Part shown: one piece after another, positions 26,540 through 35,600 of the stretch | How positions within the stretch are numbered: the first letter of the stretch is position 1 | Layout of the letters: each line of letters starts with the position of its first letter | Source of the DNA: Edaphocola flava | GTDB taxonomy: Bacteria; Bacteroidota; Bacteroidia; Chitinophagales; Chitinophagaceae | DNA: 64,000 nucleotides | Assembly: GCF_004118155.1 (NCBI RefSeq) | Contig: NZ_SAIQ01000001.1 | Coordinates: 1,364,001-1,428,000, forward strand | Direction: 5' to 3' | Position numbers and translations under genes: made by a program | The notes under the pieces: generated by a model | What the model saw: the letters and a program-made list of their open reading frames with translations, nothing else | What the model was told of the DNA's origin: nothing | Databases searched by the model: none

Positions 26540-27460
26540 TTATGGTTTTTGCTGCTTATTGAAAGTAGCGATATATGCATCCATGTCTTTGTCAAATGCC
26601 GGGTTTTTCATAATCGCTTTTGCCTCATTGAATAATTCAATAGCTTTTTCGAGATTACCCTGCATTTTGTAAGCCTCACCCATAAACAGGTGCGCTTCCA
26701 GGTTGTTTTTGTCCAGTGCCAGTACTTTTACACCGCGTTCAATAGCCTTATCCGTTTGATTGGATTGTAATGCCATTTTACCGAGTGTAACCTGTGCGCG
26801 GATGTTCTGAGGGTGTTTTTCTGCAAAATCGCGCAGTTTAAATACACCATTCATCACATCGCCCCGGTCAATCATTGCGACAGCAATATCCATTTCAAGG
26901 GTATCACTTTTCGGATCAATGTTTATCACTTTATTCAAAGAAGCAATCCGGCCTTCGGCCAGCCATTGTCTCACAGCAGCATCTTTCTCTTCAGACAGAG
27001 CTTCCTGAAACAAATGGGCGGCAAAGTTCAGTATTTTTTCTGAATTTTCCAAATTACCCGCTTCAGCATAATAATGTGCCGCAATACCAAACTGGTTCAT
27101 TTTCTGCCAGCGATCGCCCAAAGCCTTATAGGAAGCGGCTTGCGCCGTCTTGTCTTTGTTTGTAAGGGCGTCTGTTTCCAGGTGATTTATTTCTGCAGCA
27201 GTCTGCGGAGACAGTAATTTTTTCTTGGTTGCAGCAAGTAAAGAGTCAAAATTAGCAGGTGGTACCATAGCCATTGCTCCACCCATCATGGGGCCGGCCG
27301 CTCCCGGGGCTTCTGCAGCATGGTCATGTCCGTCATCGGCACTATGGTTATGGCTCGCCTCAGCGCTTCCCTTTGCGGGTTTTACATTACTTGTACCCCA
27401 GTATATACCTGCTGTGGCAGCCAGTGCGACACCAATGGCGATCAATTGCTTACTGTTCAA
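26540..27460 (-). CDS. TPR-repeat protein with N-terminal membrane anchor and histidine-rich linker
   Basis: This is a 306-residue protein. The start is a TTG at 27460 (MNSKQLIAIGVALAATAGIYWG), with no ATG nearby. The TAATTTTG box on the minus strand at 27484-27477 lies 16 bp before it and supports this start. Residues ~4-24 form a single transmembrane or signal segment. A linker with SHNHSADDGHDHAAE (metal-binding-like) follows, then a methionine- and glycine-rich stretch. Residues ~120-300 are TPR-like helices. The function is unknown; TPR proteins usually scaffold protein complexes. Confidence 0.7.
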   Translation of the reverse strand: MNSKQLIAIGVALAATAGIYWGTSNVKPAKGSAEASHNHSADDGHDHAAEAPGAAGPMMGGAMAMVPPANFDSLLAATKKKLLSPQTAAEINHLETDALTNKDKTAQAASYKALGDRWQKMNQFGIAAHYYAEAGNLENSEKILNFAAHLFQEALSEEKDAAVRQWLAEGRIASLNKVINIDPKSDTLEMDIAVAMIDRGDVMNGVFKLRDFAEKHPQNIRAQVTLGKMALQSNQTDKAIERGVKVLALDKNNLEAHLFMGEAYKMQGNLEKAIELFNEAKAIMKNPAFDKDMDAYIATFNKQQKP

Positions 27461-27476
27461 AATATTAAAATTTTTG

Positions 27477-27484
27477 CAAAATTA
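27477..27484 (-). promoter_or_regulatory. -7 box TAATTTTG before the TPR gene
   Basis: On the minus strand TAATTTTG fits TAnnTTTG, 16 bp before the TTG start at 27460. A -33 TTG at the right spacing was not found. Confidence 0.45.
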
Positions 27485-27518
27485 ACGAAACTTACGTTTC
27501 TCATACGTTAAAACATGG

Positions 27519-28145
27519 TCAAAAAAGACCATTGATCTCCGCATCTATCTTACTGATTACCTGGGCAAAATCTTCGGTATTATCGGCGTAGTTACAGTTG
27601 TCAATATCAATGATCAACAGCTTGCCATCCTTATAATTATCTACCCAATGATTATAATGTTCATTAAGGCGCTTCAGGTAATCGAGCCGGATATTGTCCT
27701 CATATAAACGTCCTCTTTTTTGAATCTGGTCTACCAGTGTCGGAATCGAAGCCTTCAGGTAGATCATCAGGTCCGGTGGCTTCACCATACTCTTGATGGT
27801 ACGGAAGAACTGGGCATAGTTTTCAAAATCCCGGGAAGACATCAATCCCATCTCATGCAGGTTGGGCGCAAAGATGTGCGCATCCTCATAGATTGTTCTG
27901 TCTTGAATCACCGCATGAGCACTCTGCTGTATTTCGAGCAGTTGTTTCAGCCGGCTGTTCAGAAAGTAGATCTGCAGGTTGAAAGACCATCGCTGCATAT
28001 CATTGTAGAAATCGCTCAGGTAAGGATTATTCTCTACCGATTCAAATTGCGGTACCCATTTATAGTGTTTAGCCAGCATCTGGGTCAGGGTAGTTTTCCC
28101 TGCCCCGATATTTCCGGCTATGGCAATGTGCTTTAACGTACTCAT
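27519..28145 (-). CDS. Deoxynucleoside kinase
   Basis: This is a 208-residue P-loop kinase that phosphorylates deoxynucleosides for salvage. Walker A is GNIGAGKT at 11-18. The catalytic DRTIYEDAHIF takes the place of the DRS/ERS motif, and the LID-region arginines KRGRLYEDNIRLDYLKRL are present. The family includes deoxyadenosine and deoxyguanosine kinases; the base specificity is not readable. It lies 24 bp downstream of trpS on the same strand and may be co-transcribed. Confidence 0.88.
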   Translation of the reverse strand: MSTLKHIAIAGNIGAGKTTLTQMLAKHYKWVPQFESVENNPYLSDFYNDMQRWSFNLQIYFLNSRLKQLLEIQQSAHAVIQDRTIYEDAHIFAPNLHEMGLMSSRDFENYAQFFRTIKSMVKPPDLMIYLKASIPTLVDQIQKRGRLYEDNIRLDYLKRLNEHYNHWVDNYKDGKLLIIDIDNCNYADNTEDFAQVISKIDAEINGLF

Positions 28146-28169
28146 TATACTATTGTACAGTTCTGGAGA

Positions 28170-29171
28170 TTAATAATAGTTAATGCCGATTGCTTTGCGT
28201 GCTGCAGTCAGGGTCTGAACGGCACTTTCACGGGCACGTTCTGCTCCGGATTTCAGGATCTTACGCAGACGCTCTTCGTCTTTCTGCAATTCCAGTGCCT
28301 CTATTCTGATCGGATCCACAAAACGGATCATATCCTCAGCCAGTTGCTTTTTGAAATCACCGTAGCGGATACTGCAGCTATTGAACTGCTCTCTGAATAA
28401 TGCTGCCGTATCTTTTTCTGATACCAGATCCATCAGGTCAAACAGATTCTTTATATAATCAGGCATTACGCTGTTGGGTTCTGTCGGACCGCTGTCTGTC
28501 TTGGCCTTCATCATTTTTTTGCGGATCGTTTCTGCTTCATCATTCAGGTAGATGGTCGCATTCTGGTTCTCGCTTTTGCTCATTTTACCATTGCCATCCA
28601 GGCTCATGATTTTTACCGTCTGCTCGTCGAAGCGGTATACATGTGGTTCCGGGAATAGATCAACGTTATAGCGCTGGTTGAAACGGTTACCGAAGTTGCG
28701 GGCCATTTCCAGGTGTTGCTCCTGATCCTTGCCCACCGGTACTTTCACCGCACGGTGTATCAGTATGTCTGCTGCCATTAATACCGGATAAGTAAGCAGG
28801 CCGGCATTCACATTGTCCGGGTTTTGTCTCACTTTATCCTTAAAAGTAGGCACTTTTTCCAGTTCCCCTTTATAGGCCAGCATATTCAGCATTAAGTATA
28901 ATTCTGTAATCTCCGGTACGTCCGATTGTGCGTACAGGGACACCTTATCCGGATCCAGTCCACTGGCAATGTTCTCTGCGGCTACACGGAAAACGTTTTG
29001 CTTAAGGTCTTTAGGGTCAGGATGAGTGGTCAGGGAATGATAATCTGCTACAAAGAAGTAACAATTGTAATCATTCTGCATTTTGATATAATTATGAATG
29101 GCACCAAAATAGTTGCCCAAATGTAAAAATCCGGTGGAACGGATTCCACTAACTACGATATCTTTTTGCAT
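28170..29171 (-). CDS. trpS: Tryptophan--tRNA ligase
   Basis: This is a class I aminoacyl-tRNA synthetase of 333 residues, normal for the bacterial enzyme. The HIGH-equivalent motif is HLGN at 17-20 (FLHLGNYFGA) and the KMSKS loop is at 196-200 (GNGKMSKSENQ). VPVGKDQEQHLEMAR binds the substrate tryptophan region. It is the first gene of a leftward pair with the deoxynucleoside kinase gene. Confidence 0.96.
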   Translation of the reverse strand: MQKDIVVSGIRSTGFLHLGNYFGAIHNYIKMQNDYNCYFFVADYHSLTTHPDPKDLKQNVFRVAAENIASGLDPDKVSLYAQSDVPEITELYLMLNMLAYKGELEKVPTFKDKVRQNPDNVNAGLLTYPVLMAADILIHRAVKVPVGKDQEQHLEMARNFGNRFNQRYNVDLFPEPHVYRFDEQTVKIMSLDGNGKMSKSENQNATIYLNDEAETIRKKMMKAKTDSGPTEPNSVMPDYIKNLFDLMDLVSEKDTAALFREQFNSCSIRYGDFKKQLAEDMIRFVDPIRIEALELQKDEERLRKILKSGAERARESAVQTLTAARKAIGINYY

Positions 29172-29198
29172 AGTGCTGCAATTTACAATATTTTGAAT

Positions 29199-29213
29199 TC
29201 TCCCTAAGGGAGA
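29199..29213. repeat. Short hairpin TCTCCC-TAA-GGGAGA between trpS and the O-antigen ligase-like gene
   Basis: A perfect 6-bp stem with a TAA loop and no T run. A related C-run/G-run hairpin occurs at 40751-40767. They may be members of a small intergenic hairpin family, but two are too few to say. Confidence 0.35.
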
Positions 29214-29240
29214 TTAGTCTGAAATGAAATGAAAAATAAC

Positions 29241-30521
29241 TTAAAGGGCAGCGGCTATGGCTGCAGGAGAATTGACGGCGCGCAGGCGCCAGACAAATAA
29301 TACGAAGAAAAGATATACCAGTACACCAAACTGTACTTCCAGCATTGACTCTGCCATCATAGCAAAGATCAGTACTGCGGAAGTGGCTATGGCATACACT
29401 GCGCCAGGCCCTTTACTGAATATTGGTTGTACAATCATGAGTATAAAGATAAGACTTAATACGCAACCCAACGCAACCATCACAAAAAGTAACTGGTTAT
29501 GAGGGATCAGGCGGTTCTCTTCCGGTATCAGCGGGTAGTGCGCTGCATACTGATCTGCCATTGCTTTTTTCAGGTCTCCGGCACCTACACCCAGCACGGG
29601 ATGCTCTTTGATAATATTCAACGCCAGCTGATAAGAGATAATACGGCCCTGGTCGCTGTAGTTGTAGTCCAGCGCAGCATTGGGGTCGTTAGCCTGTTCG
29701 ATCTCTTTTTGTACGTAATCTATCTTGGCATGGATTGTCGGCACTTTTAAGTAGGCCAGAAAACTCAGGACAGGCAGAGACAGCAGGAATAATACGGCCA
29801 CCAGCTTATTGCGATTATAAATTTTACCAAAACCCAGTATGGCAATCATAATATAGAATCCGAGCAGGCCCGTTTTGGTTGCGAGCAAATGATTAAAACC
29901 TGTGAGTACCAGTATGAAAAAGAAGGCTAAAAACTTATCCCATTTTGTAATCCTGGTCCAGTGCTCCAATACTAAATACACATTTAAAAGCGTTGTCAAT
30001 ACCAATGCCAGGCTAAAGCGTATATAATCATTGTATATAGAAGTAGGTATCAGTTTAGATGAACCATAAGATTCTATGTAATAGCCCGGGTTTTGCATAA
30101 AAGTATACAGGCTCTGACTGATATTGATCAGCAATAGTCCCGAAATGCCATATATAAGTATGCGCAACATGTTCAGCTTATGAACCGGTAAGCTGAGAAA
30201 ACCAAATGGTAACAGGAGGAACGGAAGCTTGATCACGATGCGGGAAGCCCATTCAGCAGTGTTACTGCTCCACAAACCGGAGACAAGGTAGCTGGCAAAG
30301 AAAAGGGCGCTCCATAAAGCCAGCCGGCTTTTGCGGATTGTAGCCCAATGTTGCTTTATGGTACCCGGCATGCAGGCATTCAGAAAAAGGGCAATGGCAC
30401 CGATACTGACCAAAGCGCGTGCATGCAGCATTCCGGCGATCATCATCAGGCAGGAGAGTACCGCAATCCAATCCTGGATGCTATGCTTTTGGTGAATATT
30501 TCCGGTGGTTGTATGCGTCAT
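29241..30521 (-). CDS. O-antigen ligase / Wzy-like polytopic membrane protein
   Basis: This protein has about eleven hydrophobic segments and a large periplasmic loop between ~240 and ~350, the arrangement of O-antigen ligases and polymerases (Wzy_C family). ILGFGKIYNRNKL and the loop with GRIISYQLALNIIKEHPVLGVGAGDL contain the family's conserved arginine and the HP-x2-G-x-G motif. The ATG at 30521 (MTHTTTGN) is preferred. A GTG at 30593 in frame would add 24 residues, but a TGAATTTTG box at 30561-30553 lies between them. It is likely to attach or polymerise a surface glycan. No other glycan genes are nearby. Confidence 0.78.
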   Translation of the reverse strand: MTHTTTGNIHQKHSIQDWIAVLSCLMMIAGMLHARALVSIGAIALFLNACMPGTIKQHWATIRKSRLALWSALFFASYLVSGLWSSNTAEWASRIVIKLPFLLLPFGFLSLPVHKLNMLRILIYGISGLLLINISQSLYTFMQNPGYYIESYGSSKLIPTSIYNDYIRFSLALVLTTLLNVYLVLEHWTRITKWDKFLAFFFILVLTGFNHLLATKTGLLGFYIMIAILGFGKIYNRNKLVAVLFLLSLPVLSFLAYLKVPTIHAKIDYVQKEIEQANDPNAALDYNYSDQGRIISYQLALNIIKEHPVLGVGAGDLKKAMADQYAAHYPLIPEENRLIPHNQLLFVMVALGCVLSLIFILMIVQPIFSKGPGAVYAIATSAVLIFAMMAESMLEVQFGVLVYLFFVLFVWRLRAVNSPAAIAAAL

Positions 30522-30618
30522 CTGATGTGTGCTGTGCTTTAACAGGTTAGGCGCAAAATTCACCTTTTTAAATAACAATACAAAAAAAGCCACATTTTTC
30601 TAAGCAGTAGAATACTTG

Positions 30619-30626
30619 TACTTTTG
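30619..30626 (+). promoter_or_regulatory. -7 box TACTTTTG for the lipoprotein gene at 30647
   Basis: TACTTTTG matches TAnnTTTG and lies 20 bp before the TTG start at 30647, supporting that start. No clear -33 box is seen. Confidence 0.45.
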
Positions 30627-30646
30627 ATGCGTTAAAAATACCTTGT

Positions 30647-32158
30647 TTGAAACTAAATAAATATACAGGCTGGATTTTACCAGCGGCGATGGCCCTATTG
30701 TTTGCAGGATTGTACTCCTGTGCCAATATCGTTCCACCGTCCGGAGGGGAAAAGGACACTACTCCGCCAAAGTTGCTGTCCATGTCTCCTAAAGATTCTT
30801 TGCGCAATCAGAAGGTGAGTAAAATCGTATTGCACTTTGACAAATTCGTAGAACTGACTGATCTGCAGAAAAACCTGGACCTGTCTCCGCAACTGGAAAT
30901 TCAACCTTCCGTGGTCGCTATAGGTAAACGGGTAGAGATCAAAATTGTAGACAGTTTATTAAAGCCCAATACTACCTATCGCATTTCTCTGGGAAATGCA
31001 ATTACGGATAACCGGGAAAAAACGCCTTATGGAAATTTCCGGTATACGTTTACGACAGGCGACTATTTCGATTCCCTGCAGTTGCAGGGTAATGTGGCAG
31101 ATGTATACGGCGGACACCCTGATACCGGGGCTATAGTAGTATTGTATCCGGAACCATTCAATGATTCGATGCTGCTCACCAAAAAAGCGATGTATGTAAC
31201 GCGGGCAGATCAGAATGGTCATTTTAAATTAAGCGGACTGCCGGATAAGTCTTTCCACATATTTGCCATTGCGGATGCAGATGATAATAAGATGTATGGT
31301 GCGGAAGAGCGTATTGGATTTATAGCTGGAAGCCTTAAGCCAAAACCGGAATCAGATTCAACCAGTATAACCTTATATAGTTCCAAAGCCAGAGCGCCAG
31401 TCGCGGCAATAAAAGATACTACTGTTATTGCCAAACCGCTTACGGTAGGTAAAATCATTTCTACAGATAAGAATGCCCAGGTATATATTGTACAGGCCGA
31501 TTCTGCGCACCTAGAACGCGAGACTTTTGAGCTGAATAAACCTCTGGGCATCCTGCTGAATACGATTGTAGGCAAAATCGATTCTTCGAAAATATACCTT
31601 AGTTATATCAATACTGGTGGTATTGAAACAGAAGGACGCCGGACCATCAGCACAGATAGCAGCCGCATACTGATACACCATCGCTGGGAGCCGGAAACGG
31701 TATATACCCTGCGACTGGTGAAGGGATGGGCGTTAGATACTTCAGGCAAAGAGTTGCCTCCGGCAAAAGTAAGCTTCCGCACCAAACGTAATGAAGATTA
31801 TGCCATGATGAATATACATATCCCGGCAGCTTACCGTGCAGATAGTTTTGTGCTTTCGATATACAAAGATCAGGACAGCATCTATCAGCAAACAGTACGG
31901 GATAGTGTAGTAACCCTTACCTTACTGGATCCGGGAAAATATACGATCAAAATTATTGCAGACGGAAACAGGAATGGCATGTGGGATCCCGGTAATTTCT
32001 GGAAAAGGCTGCAGCCTGAGATGATATTTCCGCACCAGACAACAGTTGATCTGAAACCCGGTTGGGAGAATGATATTGATTTCGTCTTTGACCCTGCGGT
32101 ACTGATCGCACCGCAGCAACAATCAGCATTGAAGAAGAAGGCTGCCTTTGAACGGTAG
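30647..32158 (+). CDS. Ig-like (Big_5) domain lipoprotein
   Basis: This is a 503-residue lipoprotein starting at a TTG (30647). No in-frame ATG precedes a useful signal sequence, while the TTG gives MKLNKYTGWILPAAMALLFAGLYSC, a good lipobox (LYSC). After the cysteine comes NIVPPSGGEKDTTPP, the typical Bacteroidota Ig-like start, with RNQKVSKIVLHFDKFVELTDL and YRISLGNAITDN in the Big_5 domain. The later part is beta-rich with a carboxypeptidase-regulatory-like stretch. It probably sits on the outer or inner leaflet of the envelope. The function is unknown. A repeat element follows its stop. Confidence 0.75.
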   Translation: MKLNKYTGWILPAAMALLFAGLYSCANIVPPSGGEKDTTPPKLLSMSPKDSLRNQKVSKIVLHFDKFVELTDLQKNLDLSPQLEIQPSVVAIGKRVEIKIVDSLLKPNTTYRISLGNAITDNREKTPYGNFRYTFTTGDYFDSLQLQGNVADVYGGHPDTGAIVVLYPEPFNDSMLLTKKAMYVTRADQNGHFKLSGLPDKSFHIFAIADADDNKMYGAEERIGFIAGSLKPKPESDSTSITLYSSKARAPVAAIKDTTVIAKPLTVGKIISTDKNAQVYIVQADSAHLERETFELNKPLGILLNTIVGKIDSSKIYLSYINTGGIETEGRRTISTDSSRILIHHRWEPETVYTLRLVKGWALDTSGKELPPAKVSFRTKRNEDYAMMNIHIPAAYRADSFVLSIYKDQDSIYQQTVRDSVVTLTLLDPGKYTIKIIADGNRNGMWDPGNFWKRLQPEMIFPHQTTVDLKPGWENDIDFVFDPAVLIAPQQQSALKKKAAFER

Positions 32159-32177
32159 CGAGATGTATATAAAACAA

Positions 32178-32590
32178 ACTGAGTATCCTCTTTTAGGAAA
32201 CAAAGCTCTACATTATTTCTTTGATTTCATTTTGTATTATTGCTGGCTAAAATCAATGTGTTTGCCGTTCAGAAACCAGAACGCTGTACTCAGACAGTGG
32301 TTTGTAACTCTATCGACCGAGCCAATGATTTTTGTAACGCCGGATTTATAAGGCCTTTTAAGCGATCTGTACCTGTACAGATCGCTTATTGTTTTCATCA
32401 CAGCGATAGTCATTTTGGAGTGGAGATGCGATCGTTGAGCACCGAACGCATCACACGTTAAGCTCAGACGATCAATGCACGCAACGGTACAAAATGGCGG
32501 TGCTCTGCAATCGCCTTGATGAAAACAAAGGCATTTTTGGTCCTTTTGTTGCCTGGACAAAAGGACGAATAAAAGAGTTACCTACATGCG
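32178..32590 (-). repeat. Intergenic repeat element, copy A (reverse orientation)
   Basis: This stretch of about 413 bp between convergent genes matches, in reverse orientation, the region 57853-58316. From the CGCATGTAGG end (32590) the two agree over long runs: CTTTTGTCC, AAAAGGACCAAAAATGCC, TTTGTTTTCATCAAGG, CGTGCATTGATCG, and GGCTCGGTCGATAGAGTT. Internal features are a GTCCTTTTGT/ACAAAAGGAC hairpin and a central palindrome with 13-bp arms (32360-32372 and 32375-32387). A short open frame (32237-32560) is inside but looks non-functional. It lies 12 bp from the terminator of the gene to its right. Probably non-coding. Confidence 0.78.
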
Positions 32591-32602
32591 TATAGTCAGT
32601 TA

Positions 32603-32639
32603 AAACAATAAAGGAGGGCATTGCCCTCCTTTATTGTTT
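32603..32639 (-). terminator. Terminator of the PKD/T9SS gene
   Basis: A perfect 18-bp stem (AAACAATAAAGGAGGGCA and its complement) has a one-base spacer and T-rich flanks. It lies 20 bp past the stop codon of the leftward gene at 32659, with copy A of the repeat element just beyond. Confidence 0.9.
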
Positions 32640-32658
32640 CTATATAATGTTGAAATGC

Positions 32659-35600
32659 TTATCGCATAAGGGTTACATTACCCTGTTTCTTGGTAGTAGA
32701 GCCATCAAAGAAATCGGCAGTAAGCAAGTAACCATAAGTATCCATTTCCTGGAGTACACCTTTATACTTACCATCCCATCCTTTATCCAGTTCACTGGTC
32801 TCGAATACTTTTTCTCCCCAGCGGTTAAAGATTTGCAGGTTTACCTTGTCAATACCATAACCCCTGATACGCAGGATGTCATTATTACCATCTCCATTCG
32901 GACTGAATGCTGTAGGCAGATCTACGATAGGGTAAATGCTCGCGGTCAGTTCCTTGCATACTTTGTCACTACAATTGAATTCATTGGTGGCGGTCAGGCA
33001 TACTTCGTATGTTCCACTACGTCTGTACTCAAATACAGGATTAGTTTCCGTACTGCTTCTGCCATCACCGAAATTCCATAAGTAGCTGCTCGCTCCTGTA
33101 CTTTGGTTGGAAAAAGTAAACGGTTCATTCGGTTCTCCTATTGTCGGACTAAAGGTGAATGCAGCAGTCGGTGCCGGATTTACCTTGACAGTTACATAGA
33201 TCGTATCGAATTTATTACAGGTATTGGGATTGCCCACAATCAAACGAGCGGTATACGTTCCAGCCTGGGTATATACGTGGCTGGTTGGAGAAGTGGTCGC
33301 CTGAGTGCCATCGCCAAAATCCCACTGATAAGAGATCGCATTGCTGCTGGAATCCGGGAAGTCCACTGCCGCATGTACACAAGCGCTTATGTCCGGGAGC
33401 GGATTAGCGTTTACAAACAGGTTAGAAAAATTAATCGTTTTGATCACACTGTCTGGGTTATTACAGGCACCAGGCATCGTCATTTTCAGTTTAATGTTGT
33501 ATGGTCCCGTACCGGCATAGGAGTGCACCGGAGGGTTGGCACCGGTAAAGCTATTACCATCGCCGAAATCCCATACAAATGTAGCACCCGTGGTAGGGCC
33601 GCCGTTAATACCTACAGAAGTATTATTGAACTGCACTTTAGGGTTAAAGCAGCTATCCAGTATAGTATAAGTAAAGTCAGCATTAACGGTATCTGCACGT
33701 ACGACAATGGTTACATAACTGGTATCTTCCGTAATACAGCCTTCGGGATTGCTTCCGATCAGGCGCACGCTATAAGTGCCCGGTGTGGTATATGTATGCG
33801 TAGGGGTTTGTGCCGTGCTGAAGCCCCCGTCGCCAAAGGCCCAGCTCCATGAGGTAGCATTGGAAGAGTTGTCCTGGAATTGTACGGTAAATGGTACACA
33901 ACCAGAAGTAGAAGGGCTCGCCGCAGCATTCACCGACACACTACCCAGGTTAAACGCGATTTTTACCGCACCAAGGTTACAGTTAGAACTGCCTTTTGTC
34001 GTTGCATAGGCACCCGGTGTAGATGGAAATGCAGAGCCTGCACCGCAACTGGCACATATAGCCTGGTATACCACCCCTTTAGGATCAAAGCGGCTGGTAC
34101 CACCATCTACGTGCTCCTCTTTAGACGGAGCACCAAAGTAGGTGCCATAAAGGAGGCTCTGGGCACCACTGCTTAATACAATAAAGTAAAAGTCTGCACC
34201 ATCGGTTGTAGGTTGTATTGCATTGCTGGTTATAGGCATACCCAGTACACTGGTTGCCGGTGCAGCAGATGTAAGACCACCCCAGCCGGAGATATATACA
34301 TTCTCACAGGTATCTACAAGAAATGCAACCGGAGAGATATTTGCATTGGCTACATTACTGCCGCTGCCATATACAGTAGAGTAAATCCGTGTGGCGAGCG
34401 TGCTATCCAGCTTCAGCAAAAACTGGCGTGAACCCGGATTGTTATATACACCGGGACTCACCGGGAAGCTACCCTGTGTTTGTCCCATTACATATACATT
34501 ATTTTCTTTGTCGACCTGTATACCATAGTTCTGGTCATAAGCCGGAGTGCCCACATAAGTTGTACGGATCAAAGGATAAGTACCGCTATTCTGGAAGCGC
34601 ATGATATATCCGTCGATACCTCCCGCATTACTGGATTGCCATGCACCAGCCGTACTGCTGCTATGGAAGTCGGTACTCTGCGTACCTCCGGAAACATATA
34701 CCATAGCCTGTGTTTTGTCCAGGGCAATGCTATAGGCTCCGTCTACGCTGGTGCCACCGAGGTAAGTACCATAGGTAAGCGTGGTCAGGGTTGGATTAAA
34801 TTTCAGAAATACACCATCCTGTGTACCGCCCAGCGATGATTTAAGCGCATTGGAGCTTACCGGAAAGTTTGCAGATTGCGTATTGCTGGACAGGTATATA
34901 TTACCTGTATTATCAACAATAACCTCGCTCCGGGAGTCATCACCGTAGTTATGTTTTAAGGTAGAAAATGTATTATAGTTGGCAGAGATGTTTACACCAT
35001 CTGCAGCCGTGCCTCCGATATAGGTAGATCCGACAAGTGCAGTGCCACCGGCATTCAGTTTGGTAACTATGATATCAAAGTCTCCTGCATTGGTGGTACG
35101 GAAAGCGCCGGTAGTAGTTGGGTAATTGGTAGAAGCAGATTTTCCGCTGATCACCAGATTGTTATTCTGATCTACAATAAGGCTGTGCGGCATTTCGTTG
35201 CTGCTGCCACCTATATATGTTGAGTAAACCAGGGAAGTACCTGAAGCATTAAATTTAGAGATAGAAATATCACAGTCTATACCCAGACTTGCAGACCCGC
35301 TACCACCGCCATAAGTGGTCTGGAAGGCACCGGTACCCACCGGATAACCAGCTCCTCTGGCAATACCCCCGGCATACAGATTGCCGGCAGCATCGTACGT
35401 GGCGGTAAAGCCCCAGTTATCTGCAATAGAACCCGTCAGTGTAGCAAACACCATCTGCGGGTCAATAGTCAGTACCTGGCTTTTGTCGTAACCTTTAGGA
35501 AATTTAAAGCTCAGCACATCACCATTCAGTACATACTCGCACTTTACTTCTTTACGAACGCCATCTACATACTGGAAAGCGTACGGCTTTTGTTCTATAA

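Noticed and set aside
32237-32560. 107-residue ORF inside repeat copy A as a real gene
   Set aside because: It lies wholly inside the repeat element, has no start signal or partner, and its counterpart in copy B is frameshifted; kept as a finding, not as a gene.
33103-33852. Long antisense ORF opposite the PKD gene
   Set aside because: Shadow of the strong coding frame on the other strand; its composition (many cysteines, histidines and arginines) is not protein-like and it has no start context.
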